From Pasteuria penetrans (GTDB taxonomy: Bacteria; Bacillota; Bacilli; Thermoactinomycetales; Thermoactinomycetaceae), in NCBI RefSeq assembly GCF_900538055.1, contig NZ_UZAC03000001.1, forward strand, positions 1,178,001 to 1,242,000: a stretch of 64,000 bases of DNA, given 5' to 3'. How positions within the stretch are numbered: the stretch's first letter is position 1; the number at the start of each line of letters is the position of its first letter. Positions 30,310 through 40,337 of the stretch are shown here, one piece after another. The notes below the pieces were generated by a model. The model was not told the DNA's origin. It searched no databases and worked only from the letters and a program-made list of their open reading frames with translations. Position numbers and translations under genes: made by a program.

Positions 30310-30890
30310 CACGGACGATAAGGATACCGCTTGATCCCAGCGATGAGCCCCGCAAATTCAGGTACAGCGAACAGCCAAAACACCCGGCTTCATCACAAGT
30401 CCACTGCGAAAGGGAAATTTTGATCGACTACAAACGAGCAGATAGTAAAAAGTCAATGAAAAAATCTTCATCAGGGGGGCACTGTTCCACAATTCTAAAG
30501 CATACAATGGGTCTAGATTAACATGGGCCAACGTCCTATGATCAGGCATTCATACTCATTATTTCATAATAGGACAACTATATGCTTTGATAGGATTATT
30601 CACAACAAGAAGGACAAGAGAAGGGGCCCGGGTAAACGTTATTACCAGCGAATTTCCCGAAGGGGGCATCCATCGGACAATATAAAATTTTAAAAAAATA
30701 TTATGAAAGTTTTTCATCCCTATACGCACTGTAATGGTACTATTGTACATAATGAGGAAGAAAAGACTGGGAACGAACTGGGATGAATCAACGAGCATCG
30801 ATTTCCTATGGTATTGAAGATGATACCAGGGAAGTACCCTGATTGGGGATGTCTGTGTTCATACCAATAAATAATATATATATATATATT
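30310..30890. repeat. Transposase-like remnant, copy 1
   Basis: This segment aligns along its length with 45700-46095, both in the same orientation. Shared blocks include the TTCATCAGGGG-GCACTGTT segment and GAACGAACTGGGATGAA. In the second copy a short frame reads ADSAYDVHDLFGLCK and LKLLAGYNKRR, which is transposase-like. Both copies are full of stops. Confidence 0.5.
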
Positions 30891-31226
30891 ATTTATATAA
30901 ATATTATTATGCAATATCAATACCAAGAATCGAAGTTCAGGGTACTACTACTCATAAACGTAGATGGGAGGGGGCCACTCGCACCCCTCTTGTACGATTT
31001 TTTGAAACACAGATACGCGATTGGAAACAATCCAATAGGGTGAACACGATGAATTAGGATGATAGAGTACATTATGTTTTCTATCCACACTTCTTAAACA
31101 AGTAAAGGCCCTGCCCCTAGAAAAGGACAGGTTCCCCCATTCCAAGGATACCATACAGGAACTGAGAACGATATCAAAACGAAGCAACACCCCACACAAA
31201 AGGTGCCATGAACCCAATCCTCCGCC

Positions 31227-32741
31227 TCAACAGACAAAATGGAGAACAAACGAACGGCGCAACGAGCGTTCCAGGTGTCGCTTAGCAACATCACAACGTT
31301 GCTTTTCCAAAAAGGCATTCCCCAGCCAATGAATCGTCAATTCCGAGACCCCTTCATCCGTTGTAGTACAAAGAATATCCTTCACCATTACGCGTTGCGT
31401 CCAGGTTAGGGCCCTCGCTAATGAAATAACAGCCGCCAGCTGCTGCAAACGACATCGTTGCGCATACGTAACTGCCTGATTCCACCACAAACGGTGAGCA
31501 CGCCAGGAAGGATCACCGGGCGAGGCAATCCAGAGTAACTGACATTGCTCCAGGTGGGAAAACCCATCCCACGACCAATTCAACATCTGGGAAAACCTAG
31601 AGGTATCCCGACGATCATGTTCATACAAAGGTGTCAGGGAAGCTGCACGCAGAACCTTCTGGTGTTCCCCTTCCTCCAAGGAAAGCCAACCTACCTGAAC
31701 CAACCGCCTCACAAGCAAGTCCACTGTTACCACCAACGGTGATTCCATACCACAACCCCCGTGCCTACGAACAACCTCAGCCAAACTACGTTCTGCCGGC
31801 AGGGTACCCTGATGACTCACCCTCAATCGCTCGTACAGCATACCCTCACGCAGACCACCCCTACAAATAACCAGAGCGGGGGAATTGGCATGCTGTAGGA
31901 GTGAACCCAAAGCTAGGGAAGCCGGTGCCGCAATCACGGTACGTCCACGTGGTAACCCCAAATCGCGTCGCCGTCCGCGAATGGAGAGGGAGGCAATACG
32001 ATTGGCCCAGTCTACAACAATCTGGCGGGGAATGGTACCTTGATGTGTATCCGTCACGGGCGAGGCACAAGAGCGTGAATACGTTTTTCCCAAGGAACGA
32101 ACGGTACCACCAATCCCCACAACGGGCAAACCACAATCACCGAGCCAAGGTACATCCTTCCATGCCTGACGTAGGAAGGTTTGGATGCGATCCCGTCCTC
32201 CATCCGACAATCCCTCATCGCTGGGGAACCGTTGGGTGAGAAGCAGAGCACCAAAAGGCAAACTAGCATAAGCAACGCAACGCCTTTTGCGGTAGAGTGC
32301 TAGCTCTGTACTCCCCCCACCCATATCCACCGCTATACCATCCTCCACATACGTCGTATGCGCAGCTGCCAAAAAGGCATAGTGGGCCTCCTCCTCCCCA
32401 CGCAGAATACGGACCGTCCAACCCACATGCCCCCGCAAAACAGCCACAACTTCCGCATAATTACGCGCATAACGAAGGGGTGCAGTAGCCACGATGTCCA
32501 CCTGTTCAGAATTCCACACGGACAAAGCCTCCCGAAAGGCCTTCAAGGTATCCACCAAAATTGTAATAGCCCTCTCCGTCAGATACCCACGCTCATCTAT
32601 GTGTTCTGACAAACGCACCGCATGCTTTAAATTTGTCAACAAAGTGAGAAAACCCGTCGTTTCCACACGATAAACAACCAGGCGTAAGCTATTGGAACCT
32701 ATGTCAACCACTGCCCAGACGGGGCGCGCACTCTGCTCCAC
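31227..32741 (-). CDS. Ppx/GppA family exopolyphosphatase / guanosine pentaphosphatase
   Basis: Members of this actin-like ATPase-fold family remove phosphate from polyphosphate or pppGpp. The motifs are in order: VVDIGSNSLRLVVY (about residue 9), VATAPLRYARN, ILRGEEEAHYAF, VDMGGGSTELALY (about 140) and VVGIGGTVRSLGK (about 220). The C-terminal half is helical and HD-like but weakly conserved (DLLVRRLVQVGW.., HLEQCQLLWIAS). The start is taken as GTG 32741 with GGAGGAG ten bases upstream, giving 504 residues, a normal length. It is transcribed alone, away from mgtE. Whether it prefers polyP or pppGpp cannot be told from sequence. Confidence 0.9.
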   Translation of the reverse strand: MEQSARPVWAVVDIGSNSLRLVVYRVETTGFLTLLTNLKHAVRLSEHIDERGYLTERAITILVDTLKAFREALSVWNSEQVDIVATAPLRYARNYAEVVAVLRGHVGWTVRILRGEEEAHYAFLAAAHTTYVEDGIAVDMGGGSTELALYRKRRCVAYASLPFGALLLTQRFPSDEGLSDGGRDRIQTFLRQAWKDVPWLGDCGLPVVGIGGTVRSLGKTYSRSCASPVTDTHQGTIPRQIVVDWANRIASLSIRGRRRDLGLPRGRTVIAAPASLALGSLLQHANSPALVICRGGLREGMLYERLRVSHQGTLPAERSLAEVVRRHGGCGMESPLVVTVDLLVRRLVQVGWLSLEEGEHQKVLRAASLTPLYEHDRRDTSRFSQMLNWSWDGFSHLEQCQLLWIASPGDPSWRAHRLWWNQAVTYAQRCRLQQLAAVISLARALTWTQRVMVKDILCTTTDEGVSELTIHWLGNAFLEKQRCDVAKRHLERSLRRSFVLHFVC

Positions 32742-33069
32742 AATCCCCCATCTCCTCCGAAACGAGGCCACTGTACACCCCTGCACCTGAAAGTCCCAAT
32801 CCAACGAATGACCTATCGGCACATTGTGTAGTCGTCACCTACCTGTACAGACCCACGGATCATCACTTACTCTACAATAACCCAAATCACTCCGCACATC
32901 ACTCCTCCATATCAGTACGGAACAGCAAATAAGGACAACATGCACCCCAAAACCAAGGAACAACAAAACCTATCATCCTCCATTGACGGCCCTTACCAGG
33001 AGCTGATATCCTGTCCCTGCCCTAACATGTAGAACCTCAAGCAGCTCGCGCAAGGGGGAGAAACCACTT

Positions 33070-34431
33070 ATGAGTCGACTGGACCTACGGAGACATATAG
33101 ATGCTGCACTGCAATGGAAACCCACGGAAAAACTCCCTCCTAGCCTCCCCCATCTCCAACCCCGTGATCTGGCCGAGGTAATCAAGCAACTACCCCATGG
33201 ACATCAATTGCATATCATCGAACCACTACCCCGTGTCCTAGCAGCTAAGGCTATTAGTTATCTGGATCCTGAAGTGCAATACCGGATTCTACACCATTTA
33301 CCCGCAACCGACGCCGCACCCCTCCTCAAACAAATGTCGAGTGACTCCGTGGCAGATATGCTACTCGCCCTCCACCCCCTACAAGCAGAAACCCTTCTAC
33401 AACTCCTTGCAACCGATTATCGCCAGAAAATCCATGCCCTTATGACCTATCCAAGCTCTACCGCTGGTGGTCGTGCCACCGTTGATTACATAGCCGCACG
33501 GACCTCTTGGACCTGCGAACAAACCATCCAACATTTACGCAAAGTGGGCGCAGAAGCAGAGACCATTTCCTACATCTACGTAACCTCAGCACATGGCAAA
33601 TTATGCGGTGTTGTTTCGCTCAAGGAGATCATTCTAGCCAATCCATTCACAAAACTGGAAACTATGGGCCATCAAAATCCCATCAACATCCCTGCCTCCA
33701 TGAAACAGGAGGCCGCTGCTTCCATTTTCTCCCACTATGATTTCTACGCTCTCCCCGTGGTGGACCCGAAAGGCCGACTGGTAGGCATCATCACCTACGA
33801 CGACATAGCCGATGTACTGCGCGAGGAAACCACGGAGGATTTTCAAAAATTAGGTGGTAGTCGGCCTCTCCTTCACCCCTACCTGCAAACATCTGTATTC
33901 CAGCTTGTCCGTAGGCGTATCCCCTGGTTGCTCACCCTGTTCATCGGTGGCTCCCTCACTGCCAAGGTCCTAAGCCATTACGAACTGGAAATCAACCAAC
34001 ACGCTGTTCTGTCCTTTTTCATTGCCCTCCTCACAGGGACCGGGGGGAACACGGGCTCCCAAATCATCAATACCATCGTACGCGCCCTCAATGTGGGGGA
34101 AATTCGCTTCCAGGATCTTGGCCGTGTCATAAAAAAGGAGTGTACAAGTGGCCTCCTGCTGGGCAGCAGCCTTGCCATAATGGCCTACGGACTCACCTAT
34201 CTCCTCGTACATTACCAATTTGGTGGTGATACCCGCGTCCTATACATTATCCCTGCAGCTACACTCGCTATTGTAGTATGGTCCTCCCTTGTTTCCTCCC
34301 TGCTACCCTTGCTCATTCACCGGTTGCGATTGGACCCGGCTGTTGTCTCAGGACCGCTCATCAGTACTGTAGTCGACGCAACCGGGCTGGTGATCTATTT
34401 CAAACTTGCACAATGGTTTCTCCGTCTGTGA
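33070..34431 (+). CDS. mgtE: Magnesium channel MgtE
   Basis: A 453-residue magnesium-gated channel. The N-terminal superhelical domain spans about 25-130 (PRDLAEVIKQLPHGHQ, PATDAAPLLKQMSSDSVADM). A CBS pair spans about 135-255, with ALPVVDPKGRLVGIITYDD. Five membrane helices fill the C-terminal part, which includes the pore signature LLTGTGGNTGSQ and the end SGPLISTVVDATGLVIYF. In the family, Mg2+ bound between the CBS and N-domains closes the pore. The start ATG follows GGGGGAG by nine bases. I looked for an M-box magnesium riboswitch upstream and did not find one. A terminator follows. Confidence 0.97.
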   Translation: MSRLDLRRHIDAALQWKPTEKLPPSLPHLQPRDLAEVIKQLPHGHQLHIIEPLPRVLAAKAISYLDPEVQYRILHHLPATDAAPLLKQMSSDSVADMLLALHPLQAETLLQLLATDYRQKIHALMTYPSSTAGGRATVDYIAARTSWTCEQTIQHLRKVGAEAETISYIYVTSAHGKLCGVVSLKEIILANPFTKLETMGHQNPINIPASMKQEAAASIFSHYDFYALPVVDPKGRLVGIITYDDIADVLREETTEDFQKLGGSRPLLHPYLQTSVFQLVRRRIPWLLTLFIGGSLTAKVLSHYELEINQHAVLSFFIALLTGTGGNTGSQIINTIVRALNVGEIRFQDLGRVIKKECTSGLLLGSSLAIMAYGLTYLLVHYQFGGDTRVLYIIPAATLAIVVWSSLVSSLLPLLIHRLRLDPAVVSGPLISTVVDATGLVIYFKLAQWFLRL

Positions 34432-34489
34432 AGGTTAAGGTCAAAATCCCCCAACAGAACTCCCTCCCACCAGGATAGTCATTCAAAGA

Positions 34490-34580
34490 CAGTTGCATCC
34501 CAAATCTGATGTCGGTCCCCCCAGGGGCCCCTTTTTTGTCCTCCCCGTATCATCTGATGAACCGTTCAGGCAGAGCATCC
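34490..34580 (+). terminator. Terminator within a dispersed intergenic repeat
   Basis: GGTCCCC (34514-34520), a CCA loop and GGGGCCC (34524-34530), with one mismatch, are followed by a T run. The surrounding bases match the copy at 19195-19310. It ends the mgtE transcript. Confidence 0.75.
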
Positions 34581-34712
34581 CGTTGGGGGTGTGAATTTCT
34601 GAACAGGGGAGGATTTCCCCCCATTTGAGGTGCTTCCCCCATGGACTACTATATAAAATAAATTTACTATATTAAAATATAAAAAGTATATTTTGGTTTT
34701 CTAGCTCTATCC
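34575..34712 (+). repeat. Dispersed repeat, inverse copy of 15120-15268
   Basis: The sequence from ATCCCGTTGGGGGTGTG to the TTTTGGTTTTCTAG segment is the reverse complement, with changes, of 15120-15268. Shorter copies lie at 3206-3246 and 16945-16972. No gene is inside. Confidence 0.6.
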
Positions 34713-34929
34713 TCCCTTTTTTACCTATTCACTAAGTACTTAGCCCATCCTTATTCATTAAAAATGGTAATAAATTTCCATTTTATTTTTGTTTGTCCTT
34801 CTGTTACACTATTCCGAAAAAATTTAAAATTTTATGGAATAGAGGGGATATAGAATGGATGAACCACAATACTTATACCGCTCTACCGGCTCCTATTTTG
34901 TGATAAAAAAATGGAGAACGATCTCCTAG

Positions 34930-35180
34930 AGCGGGTACAATATTTACAAAAATCAGAATTATCATAAGAGAAAGCCGTTCGAACTGTCGTGCATTTTATT
35001 CTGCATGATAAAAACTGCGGAAATTCCACCATTGGAAAAGCTTGGACATGGTTGGCCAACTATGAGAGGGATCAATATCTGGGGCGAAAAAGATATCAAA
35101 GGGACAACGGAGCACGCTGTACAATCATCAGAAATGGATATAGAAAACGTGTTTTAGATACCCATAGGGGTCCCATTACT
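34930..35180 (+). pseudogene. IS256-like transposase N-terminal remnant
   Basis: A frame here reads GKAWTWLANYERDQYLGR and NGYRKRVLDTHRGPI, aligning with GRAYTFIANYQFKKQILGG and NGYKKRKKRTSKGI of the intact transposase at 40379-41716. It is diverged and cut off at about 35183 by an ISL3-type end. Confidence 0.6.
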
Positions 35181-35186
35181 TTTTTC

Positions 35187-35430
35187 GGCTCTTGGCCAAA
35201 CTTCGGACCTGGGGGTTCAGTCTCAGGAGTGGGGGCTGAACCATGGTTCGATAGATCAAATGTATCGTGGTAGGTTTCTGTGTTTATATCTGCCTAGATT
35301 CGGATTCTCCCCCACTGTATTCCAAGGTATTCTTGTGGGAACACAGTAGTACATATACATTTTTTTATAAAATTTAAGTTTTATATGTTATAATAATTGG
35401 TAACTCACCCTCTATCAGGGAATAGGGTCT
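35187..35430 (+). repeat. ISL3-type element left end
   Basis: It begins GGCTCTTGGCCAAACTTCGG, resembling ISL3-family inverted repeats. It continues through GGTTCAGTCTCAGGAGTG to a GGTAACTCACCCTCTA segment, all matching in inverse order the DNA upstream of the ISL3 gene at 8118. No transposase follows directly. Confidence 0.7.
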
Positions 35431-35433
35431 CCG

Positions 35434-35851
35434 CTATTCATAGCGGGTGGATGAACAGAGGCTTTAGGGTATGAAATTATTGCATGAATCAGGCAGGCAG
35501 TATTATGGAGTAGCATATGAAGAACGGATGGTAGGCAAACAGATTGTTTGAGTTCACCGGGCTGCCCTATAACCCTAGTTGATAGTCTCTCCCCCCTTTT
35601 CATTATGGACAGCAGCTGCGACTAAGTACACGCCAAATCTAAGGGGTATGGTACCTCGGGAAAAGTAGCGAAAGGGGGAGAAACCAACAACAGACCTTTC
35701 CCTATACGTTCGAGCAGCATGCACAATGTACAAGGGGGATGGGCCCAATGGGACGCTCACTGTGCAACATAGTACCTTAGTTTGGAATGCCGAAACAAAC
35801 GGGATATCCCCCTCTCCCAACTACCCATGTAGTTCTATATGTAAAAAATGA
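35434..35851. other. Unassigned intergenic DNA, possibly intron-derived
   Basis: GC-richer than its surroundings with short stems (for example CTCCGCTATTCATAGCGGG near 35431) and no gene features. The mix of GAAA-type loops and paired segments could be a group II intron domain I remnant, but I cannot match it to a consensus. Confidence 0.3.
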
Positions 35852-36421
35852 TTATGAGGCCCAGGATCTAACACGGGAATATCGAGGTTTGTACTCGGTT
35901 TGGGTGCGAGGACGGTTGGATAACACAATCACTAGATTTTTGTAATTTTTATCATTCTTAATCCCGAAATATCGGCGCATGATGGACTTGACGAAACAAT
36001 TTCTACCCTCTGCAACGCCATTGGTCATTCTACAGAGGTGGTAATTGGCGATATAATTCTCGCCGGATTCTAAGCTTTTTGCCGCGTTTTGAATGCCCAC
36101 GCACCGGGATTGTAGTCCTGCTTCTATCAGGGCACGCAGGGCGTCCCGATCCTCCTGGATCGTATGGAACTCATTGTCATACCAATGCCCCAGTGCAGTT
36201 ACAAACCCGTAAGCTTTCTCCAAATGGGACCAAGAGGAAGTATACTCAAAAACCCTTTTTATGAAGGCTCTCACCTGTGAATCCATGGTTTCCCAATAAC
36301 GGTTCTTCAAGGCCCCGCGGATTGCCTGCTTTATTTTTAAAAAACAATTCTTTTTCTTGTTTTTAGGCATATGTTTGTATTCTGATATTAGGTTTTCATA
36401 CATATCGATAATATATGATAT
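35852..36421 (-). pseudogene. ISL3-family transposase, C-terminal part of a gene split by IS1182
   Basis: This is the C-terminal third of the transposase whose first part is at 38781-40226. It includes NGVAEGRNCFVKS with the last catalytic Glu and ends NYKNLVIVLSNR followed by a basic tail. Removing the inserted element and one TGATAT copy joins the reading as DECIS-YIIDMYENLISEY without any frame change, so the insertion cut an otherwise continuous frame. Confidence 0.9.
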
Positions 36422-36745
36422 GGTGCTACCGCGAAAAAAGGTATCAAACTTATTAAAATATTTTTGTAGATTAAATAATGTGTTCAGGAAATGTTTATAT
36501 TGTTAATGTATATAAAAACAGTCTGCTTGGGTATTTCCGGCGTAAGTTCTTTGGGGTGGAAAGGTACCCCTTTCTAGGGGGATTGCACCTGAAAATTTCG
36601 TGCGATCGGTTATTTTTTGTTGAACCACCGAAATCACCGTGGAATCATAGGATCCGGTTCCTATCTCGCCCCTTTTGCGCACACCAAAGAAACCGACATA
36701 AAGTCGAATTTTATTTTTTATTTAAATATTATTATATATTAAACC

Positions 36746-38455
36746 CTATGTAGTTATTGGTGATCTTATCCTTATCTTCCTGATCTTCTTTTGAAGATAA
36801 CGAACGGCCTGGGATAAATTATAAGCAGATCCTTTTGCCATCATGGCCCGTGCCACCCTCGTCTTACCACGCACCTTCATTTTGGCTGCCTGAAAACGGT
36901 TCTTCATAGAAGAACAAACCCCCTCCACAGCCGCACGACGATTACCCTTCTCTTTGTACCCCGGTTGCTCCATTTTGTCTCGTTGTTCCGCCGTTGAATA
37001 GGACTGATCCGTGGTGCGCAGGACCCTTTCCCCCCTCTTCAGAGGTTTGGCTGCACATTGCTCGGCAAATTTACATCCCCCGCAGGTCCCCTTATGGAAG
37101 CGGGCCACTATCTTACCCTTGCCCTTCTCTCCGGGTTGGTACGTGGATGAGTCGGGGGTCTTGCCACCAGGACACCGATGGATCTTTCCATCCTTCCCCC
37201 TCTTGAACCCGCTTACCCTTTTTTTACTGGGATTTTCCTTTCTTCCCAACATATCGGTTGGGTGTATATCGATAGTACGTTCTTTAGCCGCCTCCCTTAC
37301 CTCATGGCAGTTGTACCCTCCGTCGAAATACAAGGTCTTGTTGTCCTCTGGTGCATGGTTGGATATATAGTCAACTCCAAAATCCTTATCGGAATGAAGT
37401 GCCCCTTGGGTATTCACATGGGTGAGTATACTCAATCTCTTCACCTCATCACGGGCCTCGACAAGGTTACAAACATACCCTCTACACAATTGCTTACCCT
37501 TGATACGACATTGGGCGTCTGGATCAAAGGGGCTTTGCAGACTGCCTGATGGCGAGGTGGAACGCACCATGAGTCTCTTTTGCCCTTCCTGTTCAACTCC
37601 CTCTGTCTGCTCTCCTATCACCCTTTGCAACAGTATATGGACTGGGGCGGATTGAAACTCCTTGTACTGGTTCCCAAAGTGTTTGAGGGCTAGGCAAATC
37701 TCTAGCAGTGTTGCCCTCCGTTTCATCTTGTCCGTTGGGTGATCCGCTGGTAGAAGGAGGAGGGACCTATAAGAATGGGCCTGGGCTTCGTTCACATCGG
37801 CCATCCCGCAATCTGGTTGCAAGAAGATCTCCCATTCGGAAGGAAGAGGTAGGGCAAGTTTGGCCATCGTACGAACCGAAATCCTAATCACCAAAAAAAT
37901 CAACATATTGCGGCTCAGTTTCCTGATACAGCTATCGATAAGGGTTGAATCCATCCGATAAATACTGGGATCCATGCCCACGATCCCCATCAAAAATTGG
38001 GTGAAGTCGGAGTAGAACTGTTCCTTCACATTATAGCCTTCGGTTTCCTCATAGACATTGAGGCGATTTCGACTCTCATATAGTGTTCTTTCACCCATAA
38101 GTGGTCTACCTTCTTTACCACCCAATGCCTCAAAGAGAGGGCCTTCGCGTGGAATTTGAATGATCAGCATACGGTCGCTACACCGTAAAAACTCCTTGAT
38201 TATGTCGAAAATCAATGGTATGAGTATATGTATGCATGGCCTCCCAATGGTATTGTGGTAACCACTGTATCTCTTCCTATATAAGGATGCATATTCGGTG
38301 AAGAACAGGCCAAGGAGGATGAAAACAAATTCTATATCAGAAGGTTGATTCGTACCCACCAGGGATAATAGACGATTCTGCAAGTAAGTTTCCCTTTGTT
38401 CTATTTCCTCTGTTTCGTAGTCATTGGGTATTGTGTTACAACGTTGGGAAGCCAT
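36746..38455 (-). CDS. IS1182-family transposase, type B, intact
   Basis: A 569-residue DDE transposase that would cut and join the element's ends. YRMDSTLIDSC (about residue 170), YFDGGYNCHEV (about 375) and RAAVEGVCSSMKN (about 515) hold the acidic triad. A CGGCKFAEQC cluster likely binds zinc. The start is ATG 38455, directly before ASQRCNT, with AAGGAG upstream; an in-frame extension to 38557 would place the start upstream of the promoter. No stop or shift interrupts it. The start codon sits in one arm of an inverted repeat discussed under findings. Confidence 0.92.
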   Translation of the reverse strand: MASQRCNTIPNDYETEEIEQRETYLQNRLLSLVGTNQPSDIEFVFILLGLFFTEYASLYRKRYSGYHNTIGRPCIHILIPLIFDIIKEFLRCSDRMLIIQIPREGPLFEALGGKEGRPLMGERTLYESRNRLNVYEETEGYNVKEQFYSDFTQFLMGIVGMDPSIYRMDSTLIDSCIRKLSRNMLIFLVIRISVRTMAKLALPLPSEWEIFLQPDCGMADVNEAQAHSYRSLLLLPADHPTDKMKRRATLLEICLALKHFGNQYKEFQSAPVHILLQRVIGEQTEGVEQEGQKRLMVRSTSPSGSLQSPFDPDAQCRIKGKQLCRGYVCNLVEARDEVKRLSILTHVNTQGALHSDKDFGVDYISNHAPEDNKTLYFDGGYNCHEVREAAKERTIDIHPTDMLGRKENPSKKRVSGFKRGKDGKIHRCPGGKTPDSSTYQPGEKGKGKIVARFHKGTCGGCKFAEQCAAKPLKRGERVLRTTDQSYSTAEQRDKMEQPGYKEKGNRRAAVEGVCSSMKNRFQAAKMKVRGKTRVARAMMAKGSAYNLSQAVRYLQKKIRKIRIRSPITT

Positions 38456-38523
38456 CTGTCCTCTAGTCTCCTTATATTTTTTTATTTTGATAAGGAAGAT
38501 TATACAACAAGGATAGATGGCTT
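38445..38523 (-). promoter_or_regulatory. Start-region inverted repeat and -10 box, type B copy 2
   Basis: On the minus strand AAGCCATCT (38523-38515) pairs with AGATGGCTT (38457-38449) over the start codon; three more pairs follow beyond one mismatch. TATAAT is at 38504-38499. The arm differs from copy 1 (AAGCCATCGAT) yet pairing is kept, so the two arms appear to vary together. Confidence 0.6.
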
Positions 38524-38780
38524 TTCCATATCTCTTACCATGTTTTTTAACTAACAAGATTTAATTACCATGGTTTGATACATAATAATCTAAATAAACT
38601 GTTTATTATGAAATATCGTGCTGATCTATTCCCCGGCGATACATTGAATGAAGGAGCAAGTACTATCAAATAACATTACTATATTTATTAAATTTTATTA
38701 TAGGTCGGGGAGGGAACCAAATTTTGGAAACCAATGCTCTGGGTGGTACTTGTCGGATCGTTCTTTTCTGCGGTAGCACC

Positions 38781-40226
38781 TGATATGCATTCATCAACAT
38801 CATTCCTAGATAGCATAGATTTTTCATACTGTTTCCGAAAACGGGAGCGTGTTTTCTCTATTTTCTCGTATTGGAGTTTGAGGTCAGGAAAGTATTGGAG
38901 TAGCTCCTGCAGTGCCAGTTCATCCTGGGGTGTAAGTTGCTTATAAAGGCTCTTTTGAAGCAAATCCAGAAGCATTTGATCAACAAAATCAACGAATTTT
39001 TTATTTTTGAAAAAGCCCGTTACCATTGGATGCAGGGCATGATCCCTTATGTTCATAACAATATGGAATCTGTCATGGATGATCACCGCATCACAATAGT
39101 TTTTTTCTATGAAATTCCGATAGGACCTAGCGCGATCAATAATAACGGCAGCTGGTTTCAGCTCAAGCAATTCCGGGTGGAACTCCTTGATATTCTTTTC
39201 GAGTTCTTCTTGACTTCTCCCCTTGATCACGGCCAATACAGTCTTATGAATTGGATCATGAAAGAGGGTTACATACTCATTTCCTTTACGTACGGCGGTA
39301 TCATCGATGCAAACGATACCATATGTACACAGGGCACGGAGCCGTTTCAGTTCCTGAGGGGATAACACTACACCCCTTCCTTCTCCATCGTACATAATGG
39401 TATTTTTCTGACTTGGATCCATCAGCGGGAGTTCGTCCGAACTATCAATTTTATCAAGATCTGTTGATTTTACCATATTTTTGTTCCCTGTCTCGATAAT
39501 CCAATGCAAAATCTCCCGCATCTTTTCTGGACTGACCTCCCGGTTTTTGTATCTTTTCAAGGCCTCCGCTGCTAGCTCCTGTCCTTGTTTCGGAAGGGCC
39601 CCCTCAAACAACATCCCATAAGCCGTCTTCTCTGGAATCCCATGATACCCTGCGGAAGCTTTTGCTGTCGAAACGCTTGCCATATCAGCAACTGATTTTT
39701 TACATGCCTTTGTGTACGTGTTCTTAGGTTCAATTATGGAATACACATGGGTAACGTCTTTCCCTCACAACGGGCACTCCCATCTCTGTGTACGCATAAT
39801 CGATAAACAAACCCAGTCATTGATGATTCCGTGTTTTATAATTCTTGGTTTATCCTGAAAACCGGCTTTGTTTACCCAGTATCCCGTTTTTACCAAGCAA
39901 CACCCGCAGGCAGCACATTTTGTTTCAGGTGAGGGTTGCTTTGCGCGAGATTCAAGTAGGGTCAGCGACACCCTCTCCCCAACAGGTCCGTACTTTTCTG
40001 GGAGATGTGCTGCCACCAAGCCTACCACCTCTACTTCGGGTATCCCATGAGCGGGGGGTGAAAGGCCGGGTTTTGGCATATTGTGATTGAACTCCCTTAT
40101 TGCTACCGCATCCTTCAAATTTTTGGTGATATCCCTTTTTCGGTTGTAATCTCCCCCTGGTTGATTTTCTTGGGTTCCCCATCCTTCAGAAATCATATCA
40201 TCGTAGTGAATTACAACTATTGACAT
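38781..40226 (-). pseudogene. ISL3-family transposase, N-terminal two thirds, interrupted
   Basis: The frame starts at about 40226 and carries the zinc-binding region (KCAACGCC and QRWECPL). An in-frame TGA follows where a cysteine codon would be expected (CPL-stop-GKD), near 39766. The frame then continues with IVCIDDTAVRKGNEY (first Asp), IIDRARSYRN (second Asp) and HDRFHIVMNIRDHALHP. At 38781 the IS1182 element interrupts it; the rest is at 35852-36421. It has an unusually long linker (about 100 residues, rich in Lys and Asp) between the zinc region and the catalytic core. It is dead on two counts. Confidence 0.88.
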
Positions 40227-40337
40227 ACATAATAAAAGTTAAAATTACACAATAATTTAAAAATTATAATAAAACATAAAAAATTACTGTAAATGGCAAT
40301 TATGTAAAAAAATGGAAGCCATACCCATACTCAGGGT

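Larger units (their letters stand above)
36422..38780 (-). mobile_element. IS1182-family element, type B, copy 2 (intact)
   Basis: Inverted repeats GGTGCTACCGC begin at 36422 and, inverted, at 38780, giving 2359 bp. The flanks are a perfect 6-bp direct repeat TGATAT (36416-36421 and 38781-38786), the target duplication. The element carries one uninterrupted transposase gene and the conserved 324-bp tail. It is the best candidate for a recently active element in the window. Confidence 0.93.

Noticed and set aside
28800-31226. Search for tRNA or rRNA genes around the ribosomal protein operon
   Set aside because: No cloverleaf with a GGTTCGAATCC-type arm and no rRNA signature was seen here or elsewhere in the window.
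32830-33069. Possible M-box magnesium riboswitch before mgtE
   Set aside because: The conserved M-box core segments could not be found and no convincing three-stem fold was visible.
35434-35851. Group II intron domain I
   Set aside because: Stems and GAAA-type loops are suggestive, but I could not align the stretch to any intron consensus; left as unassigned.
39755-39775. In-frame TGA at a zinc-site cysteine position of an ISL3 transposase as possible recoding
   Set aside because: Genes such as rpmG end with TGA in this window and the same transposase is also split by an IS insertion, so a simple nonsense mutation is more likely than selenocysteine or Cys recoding.
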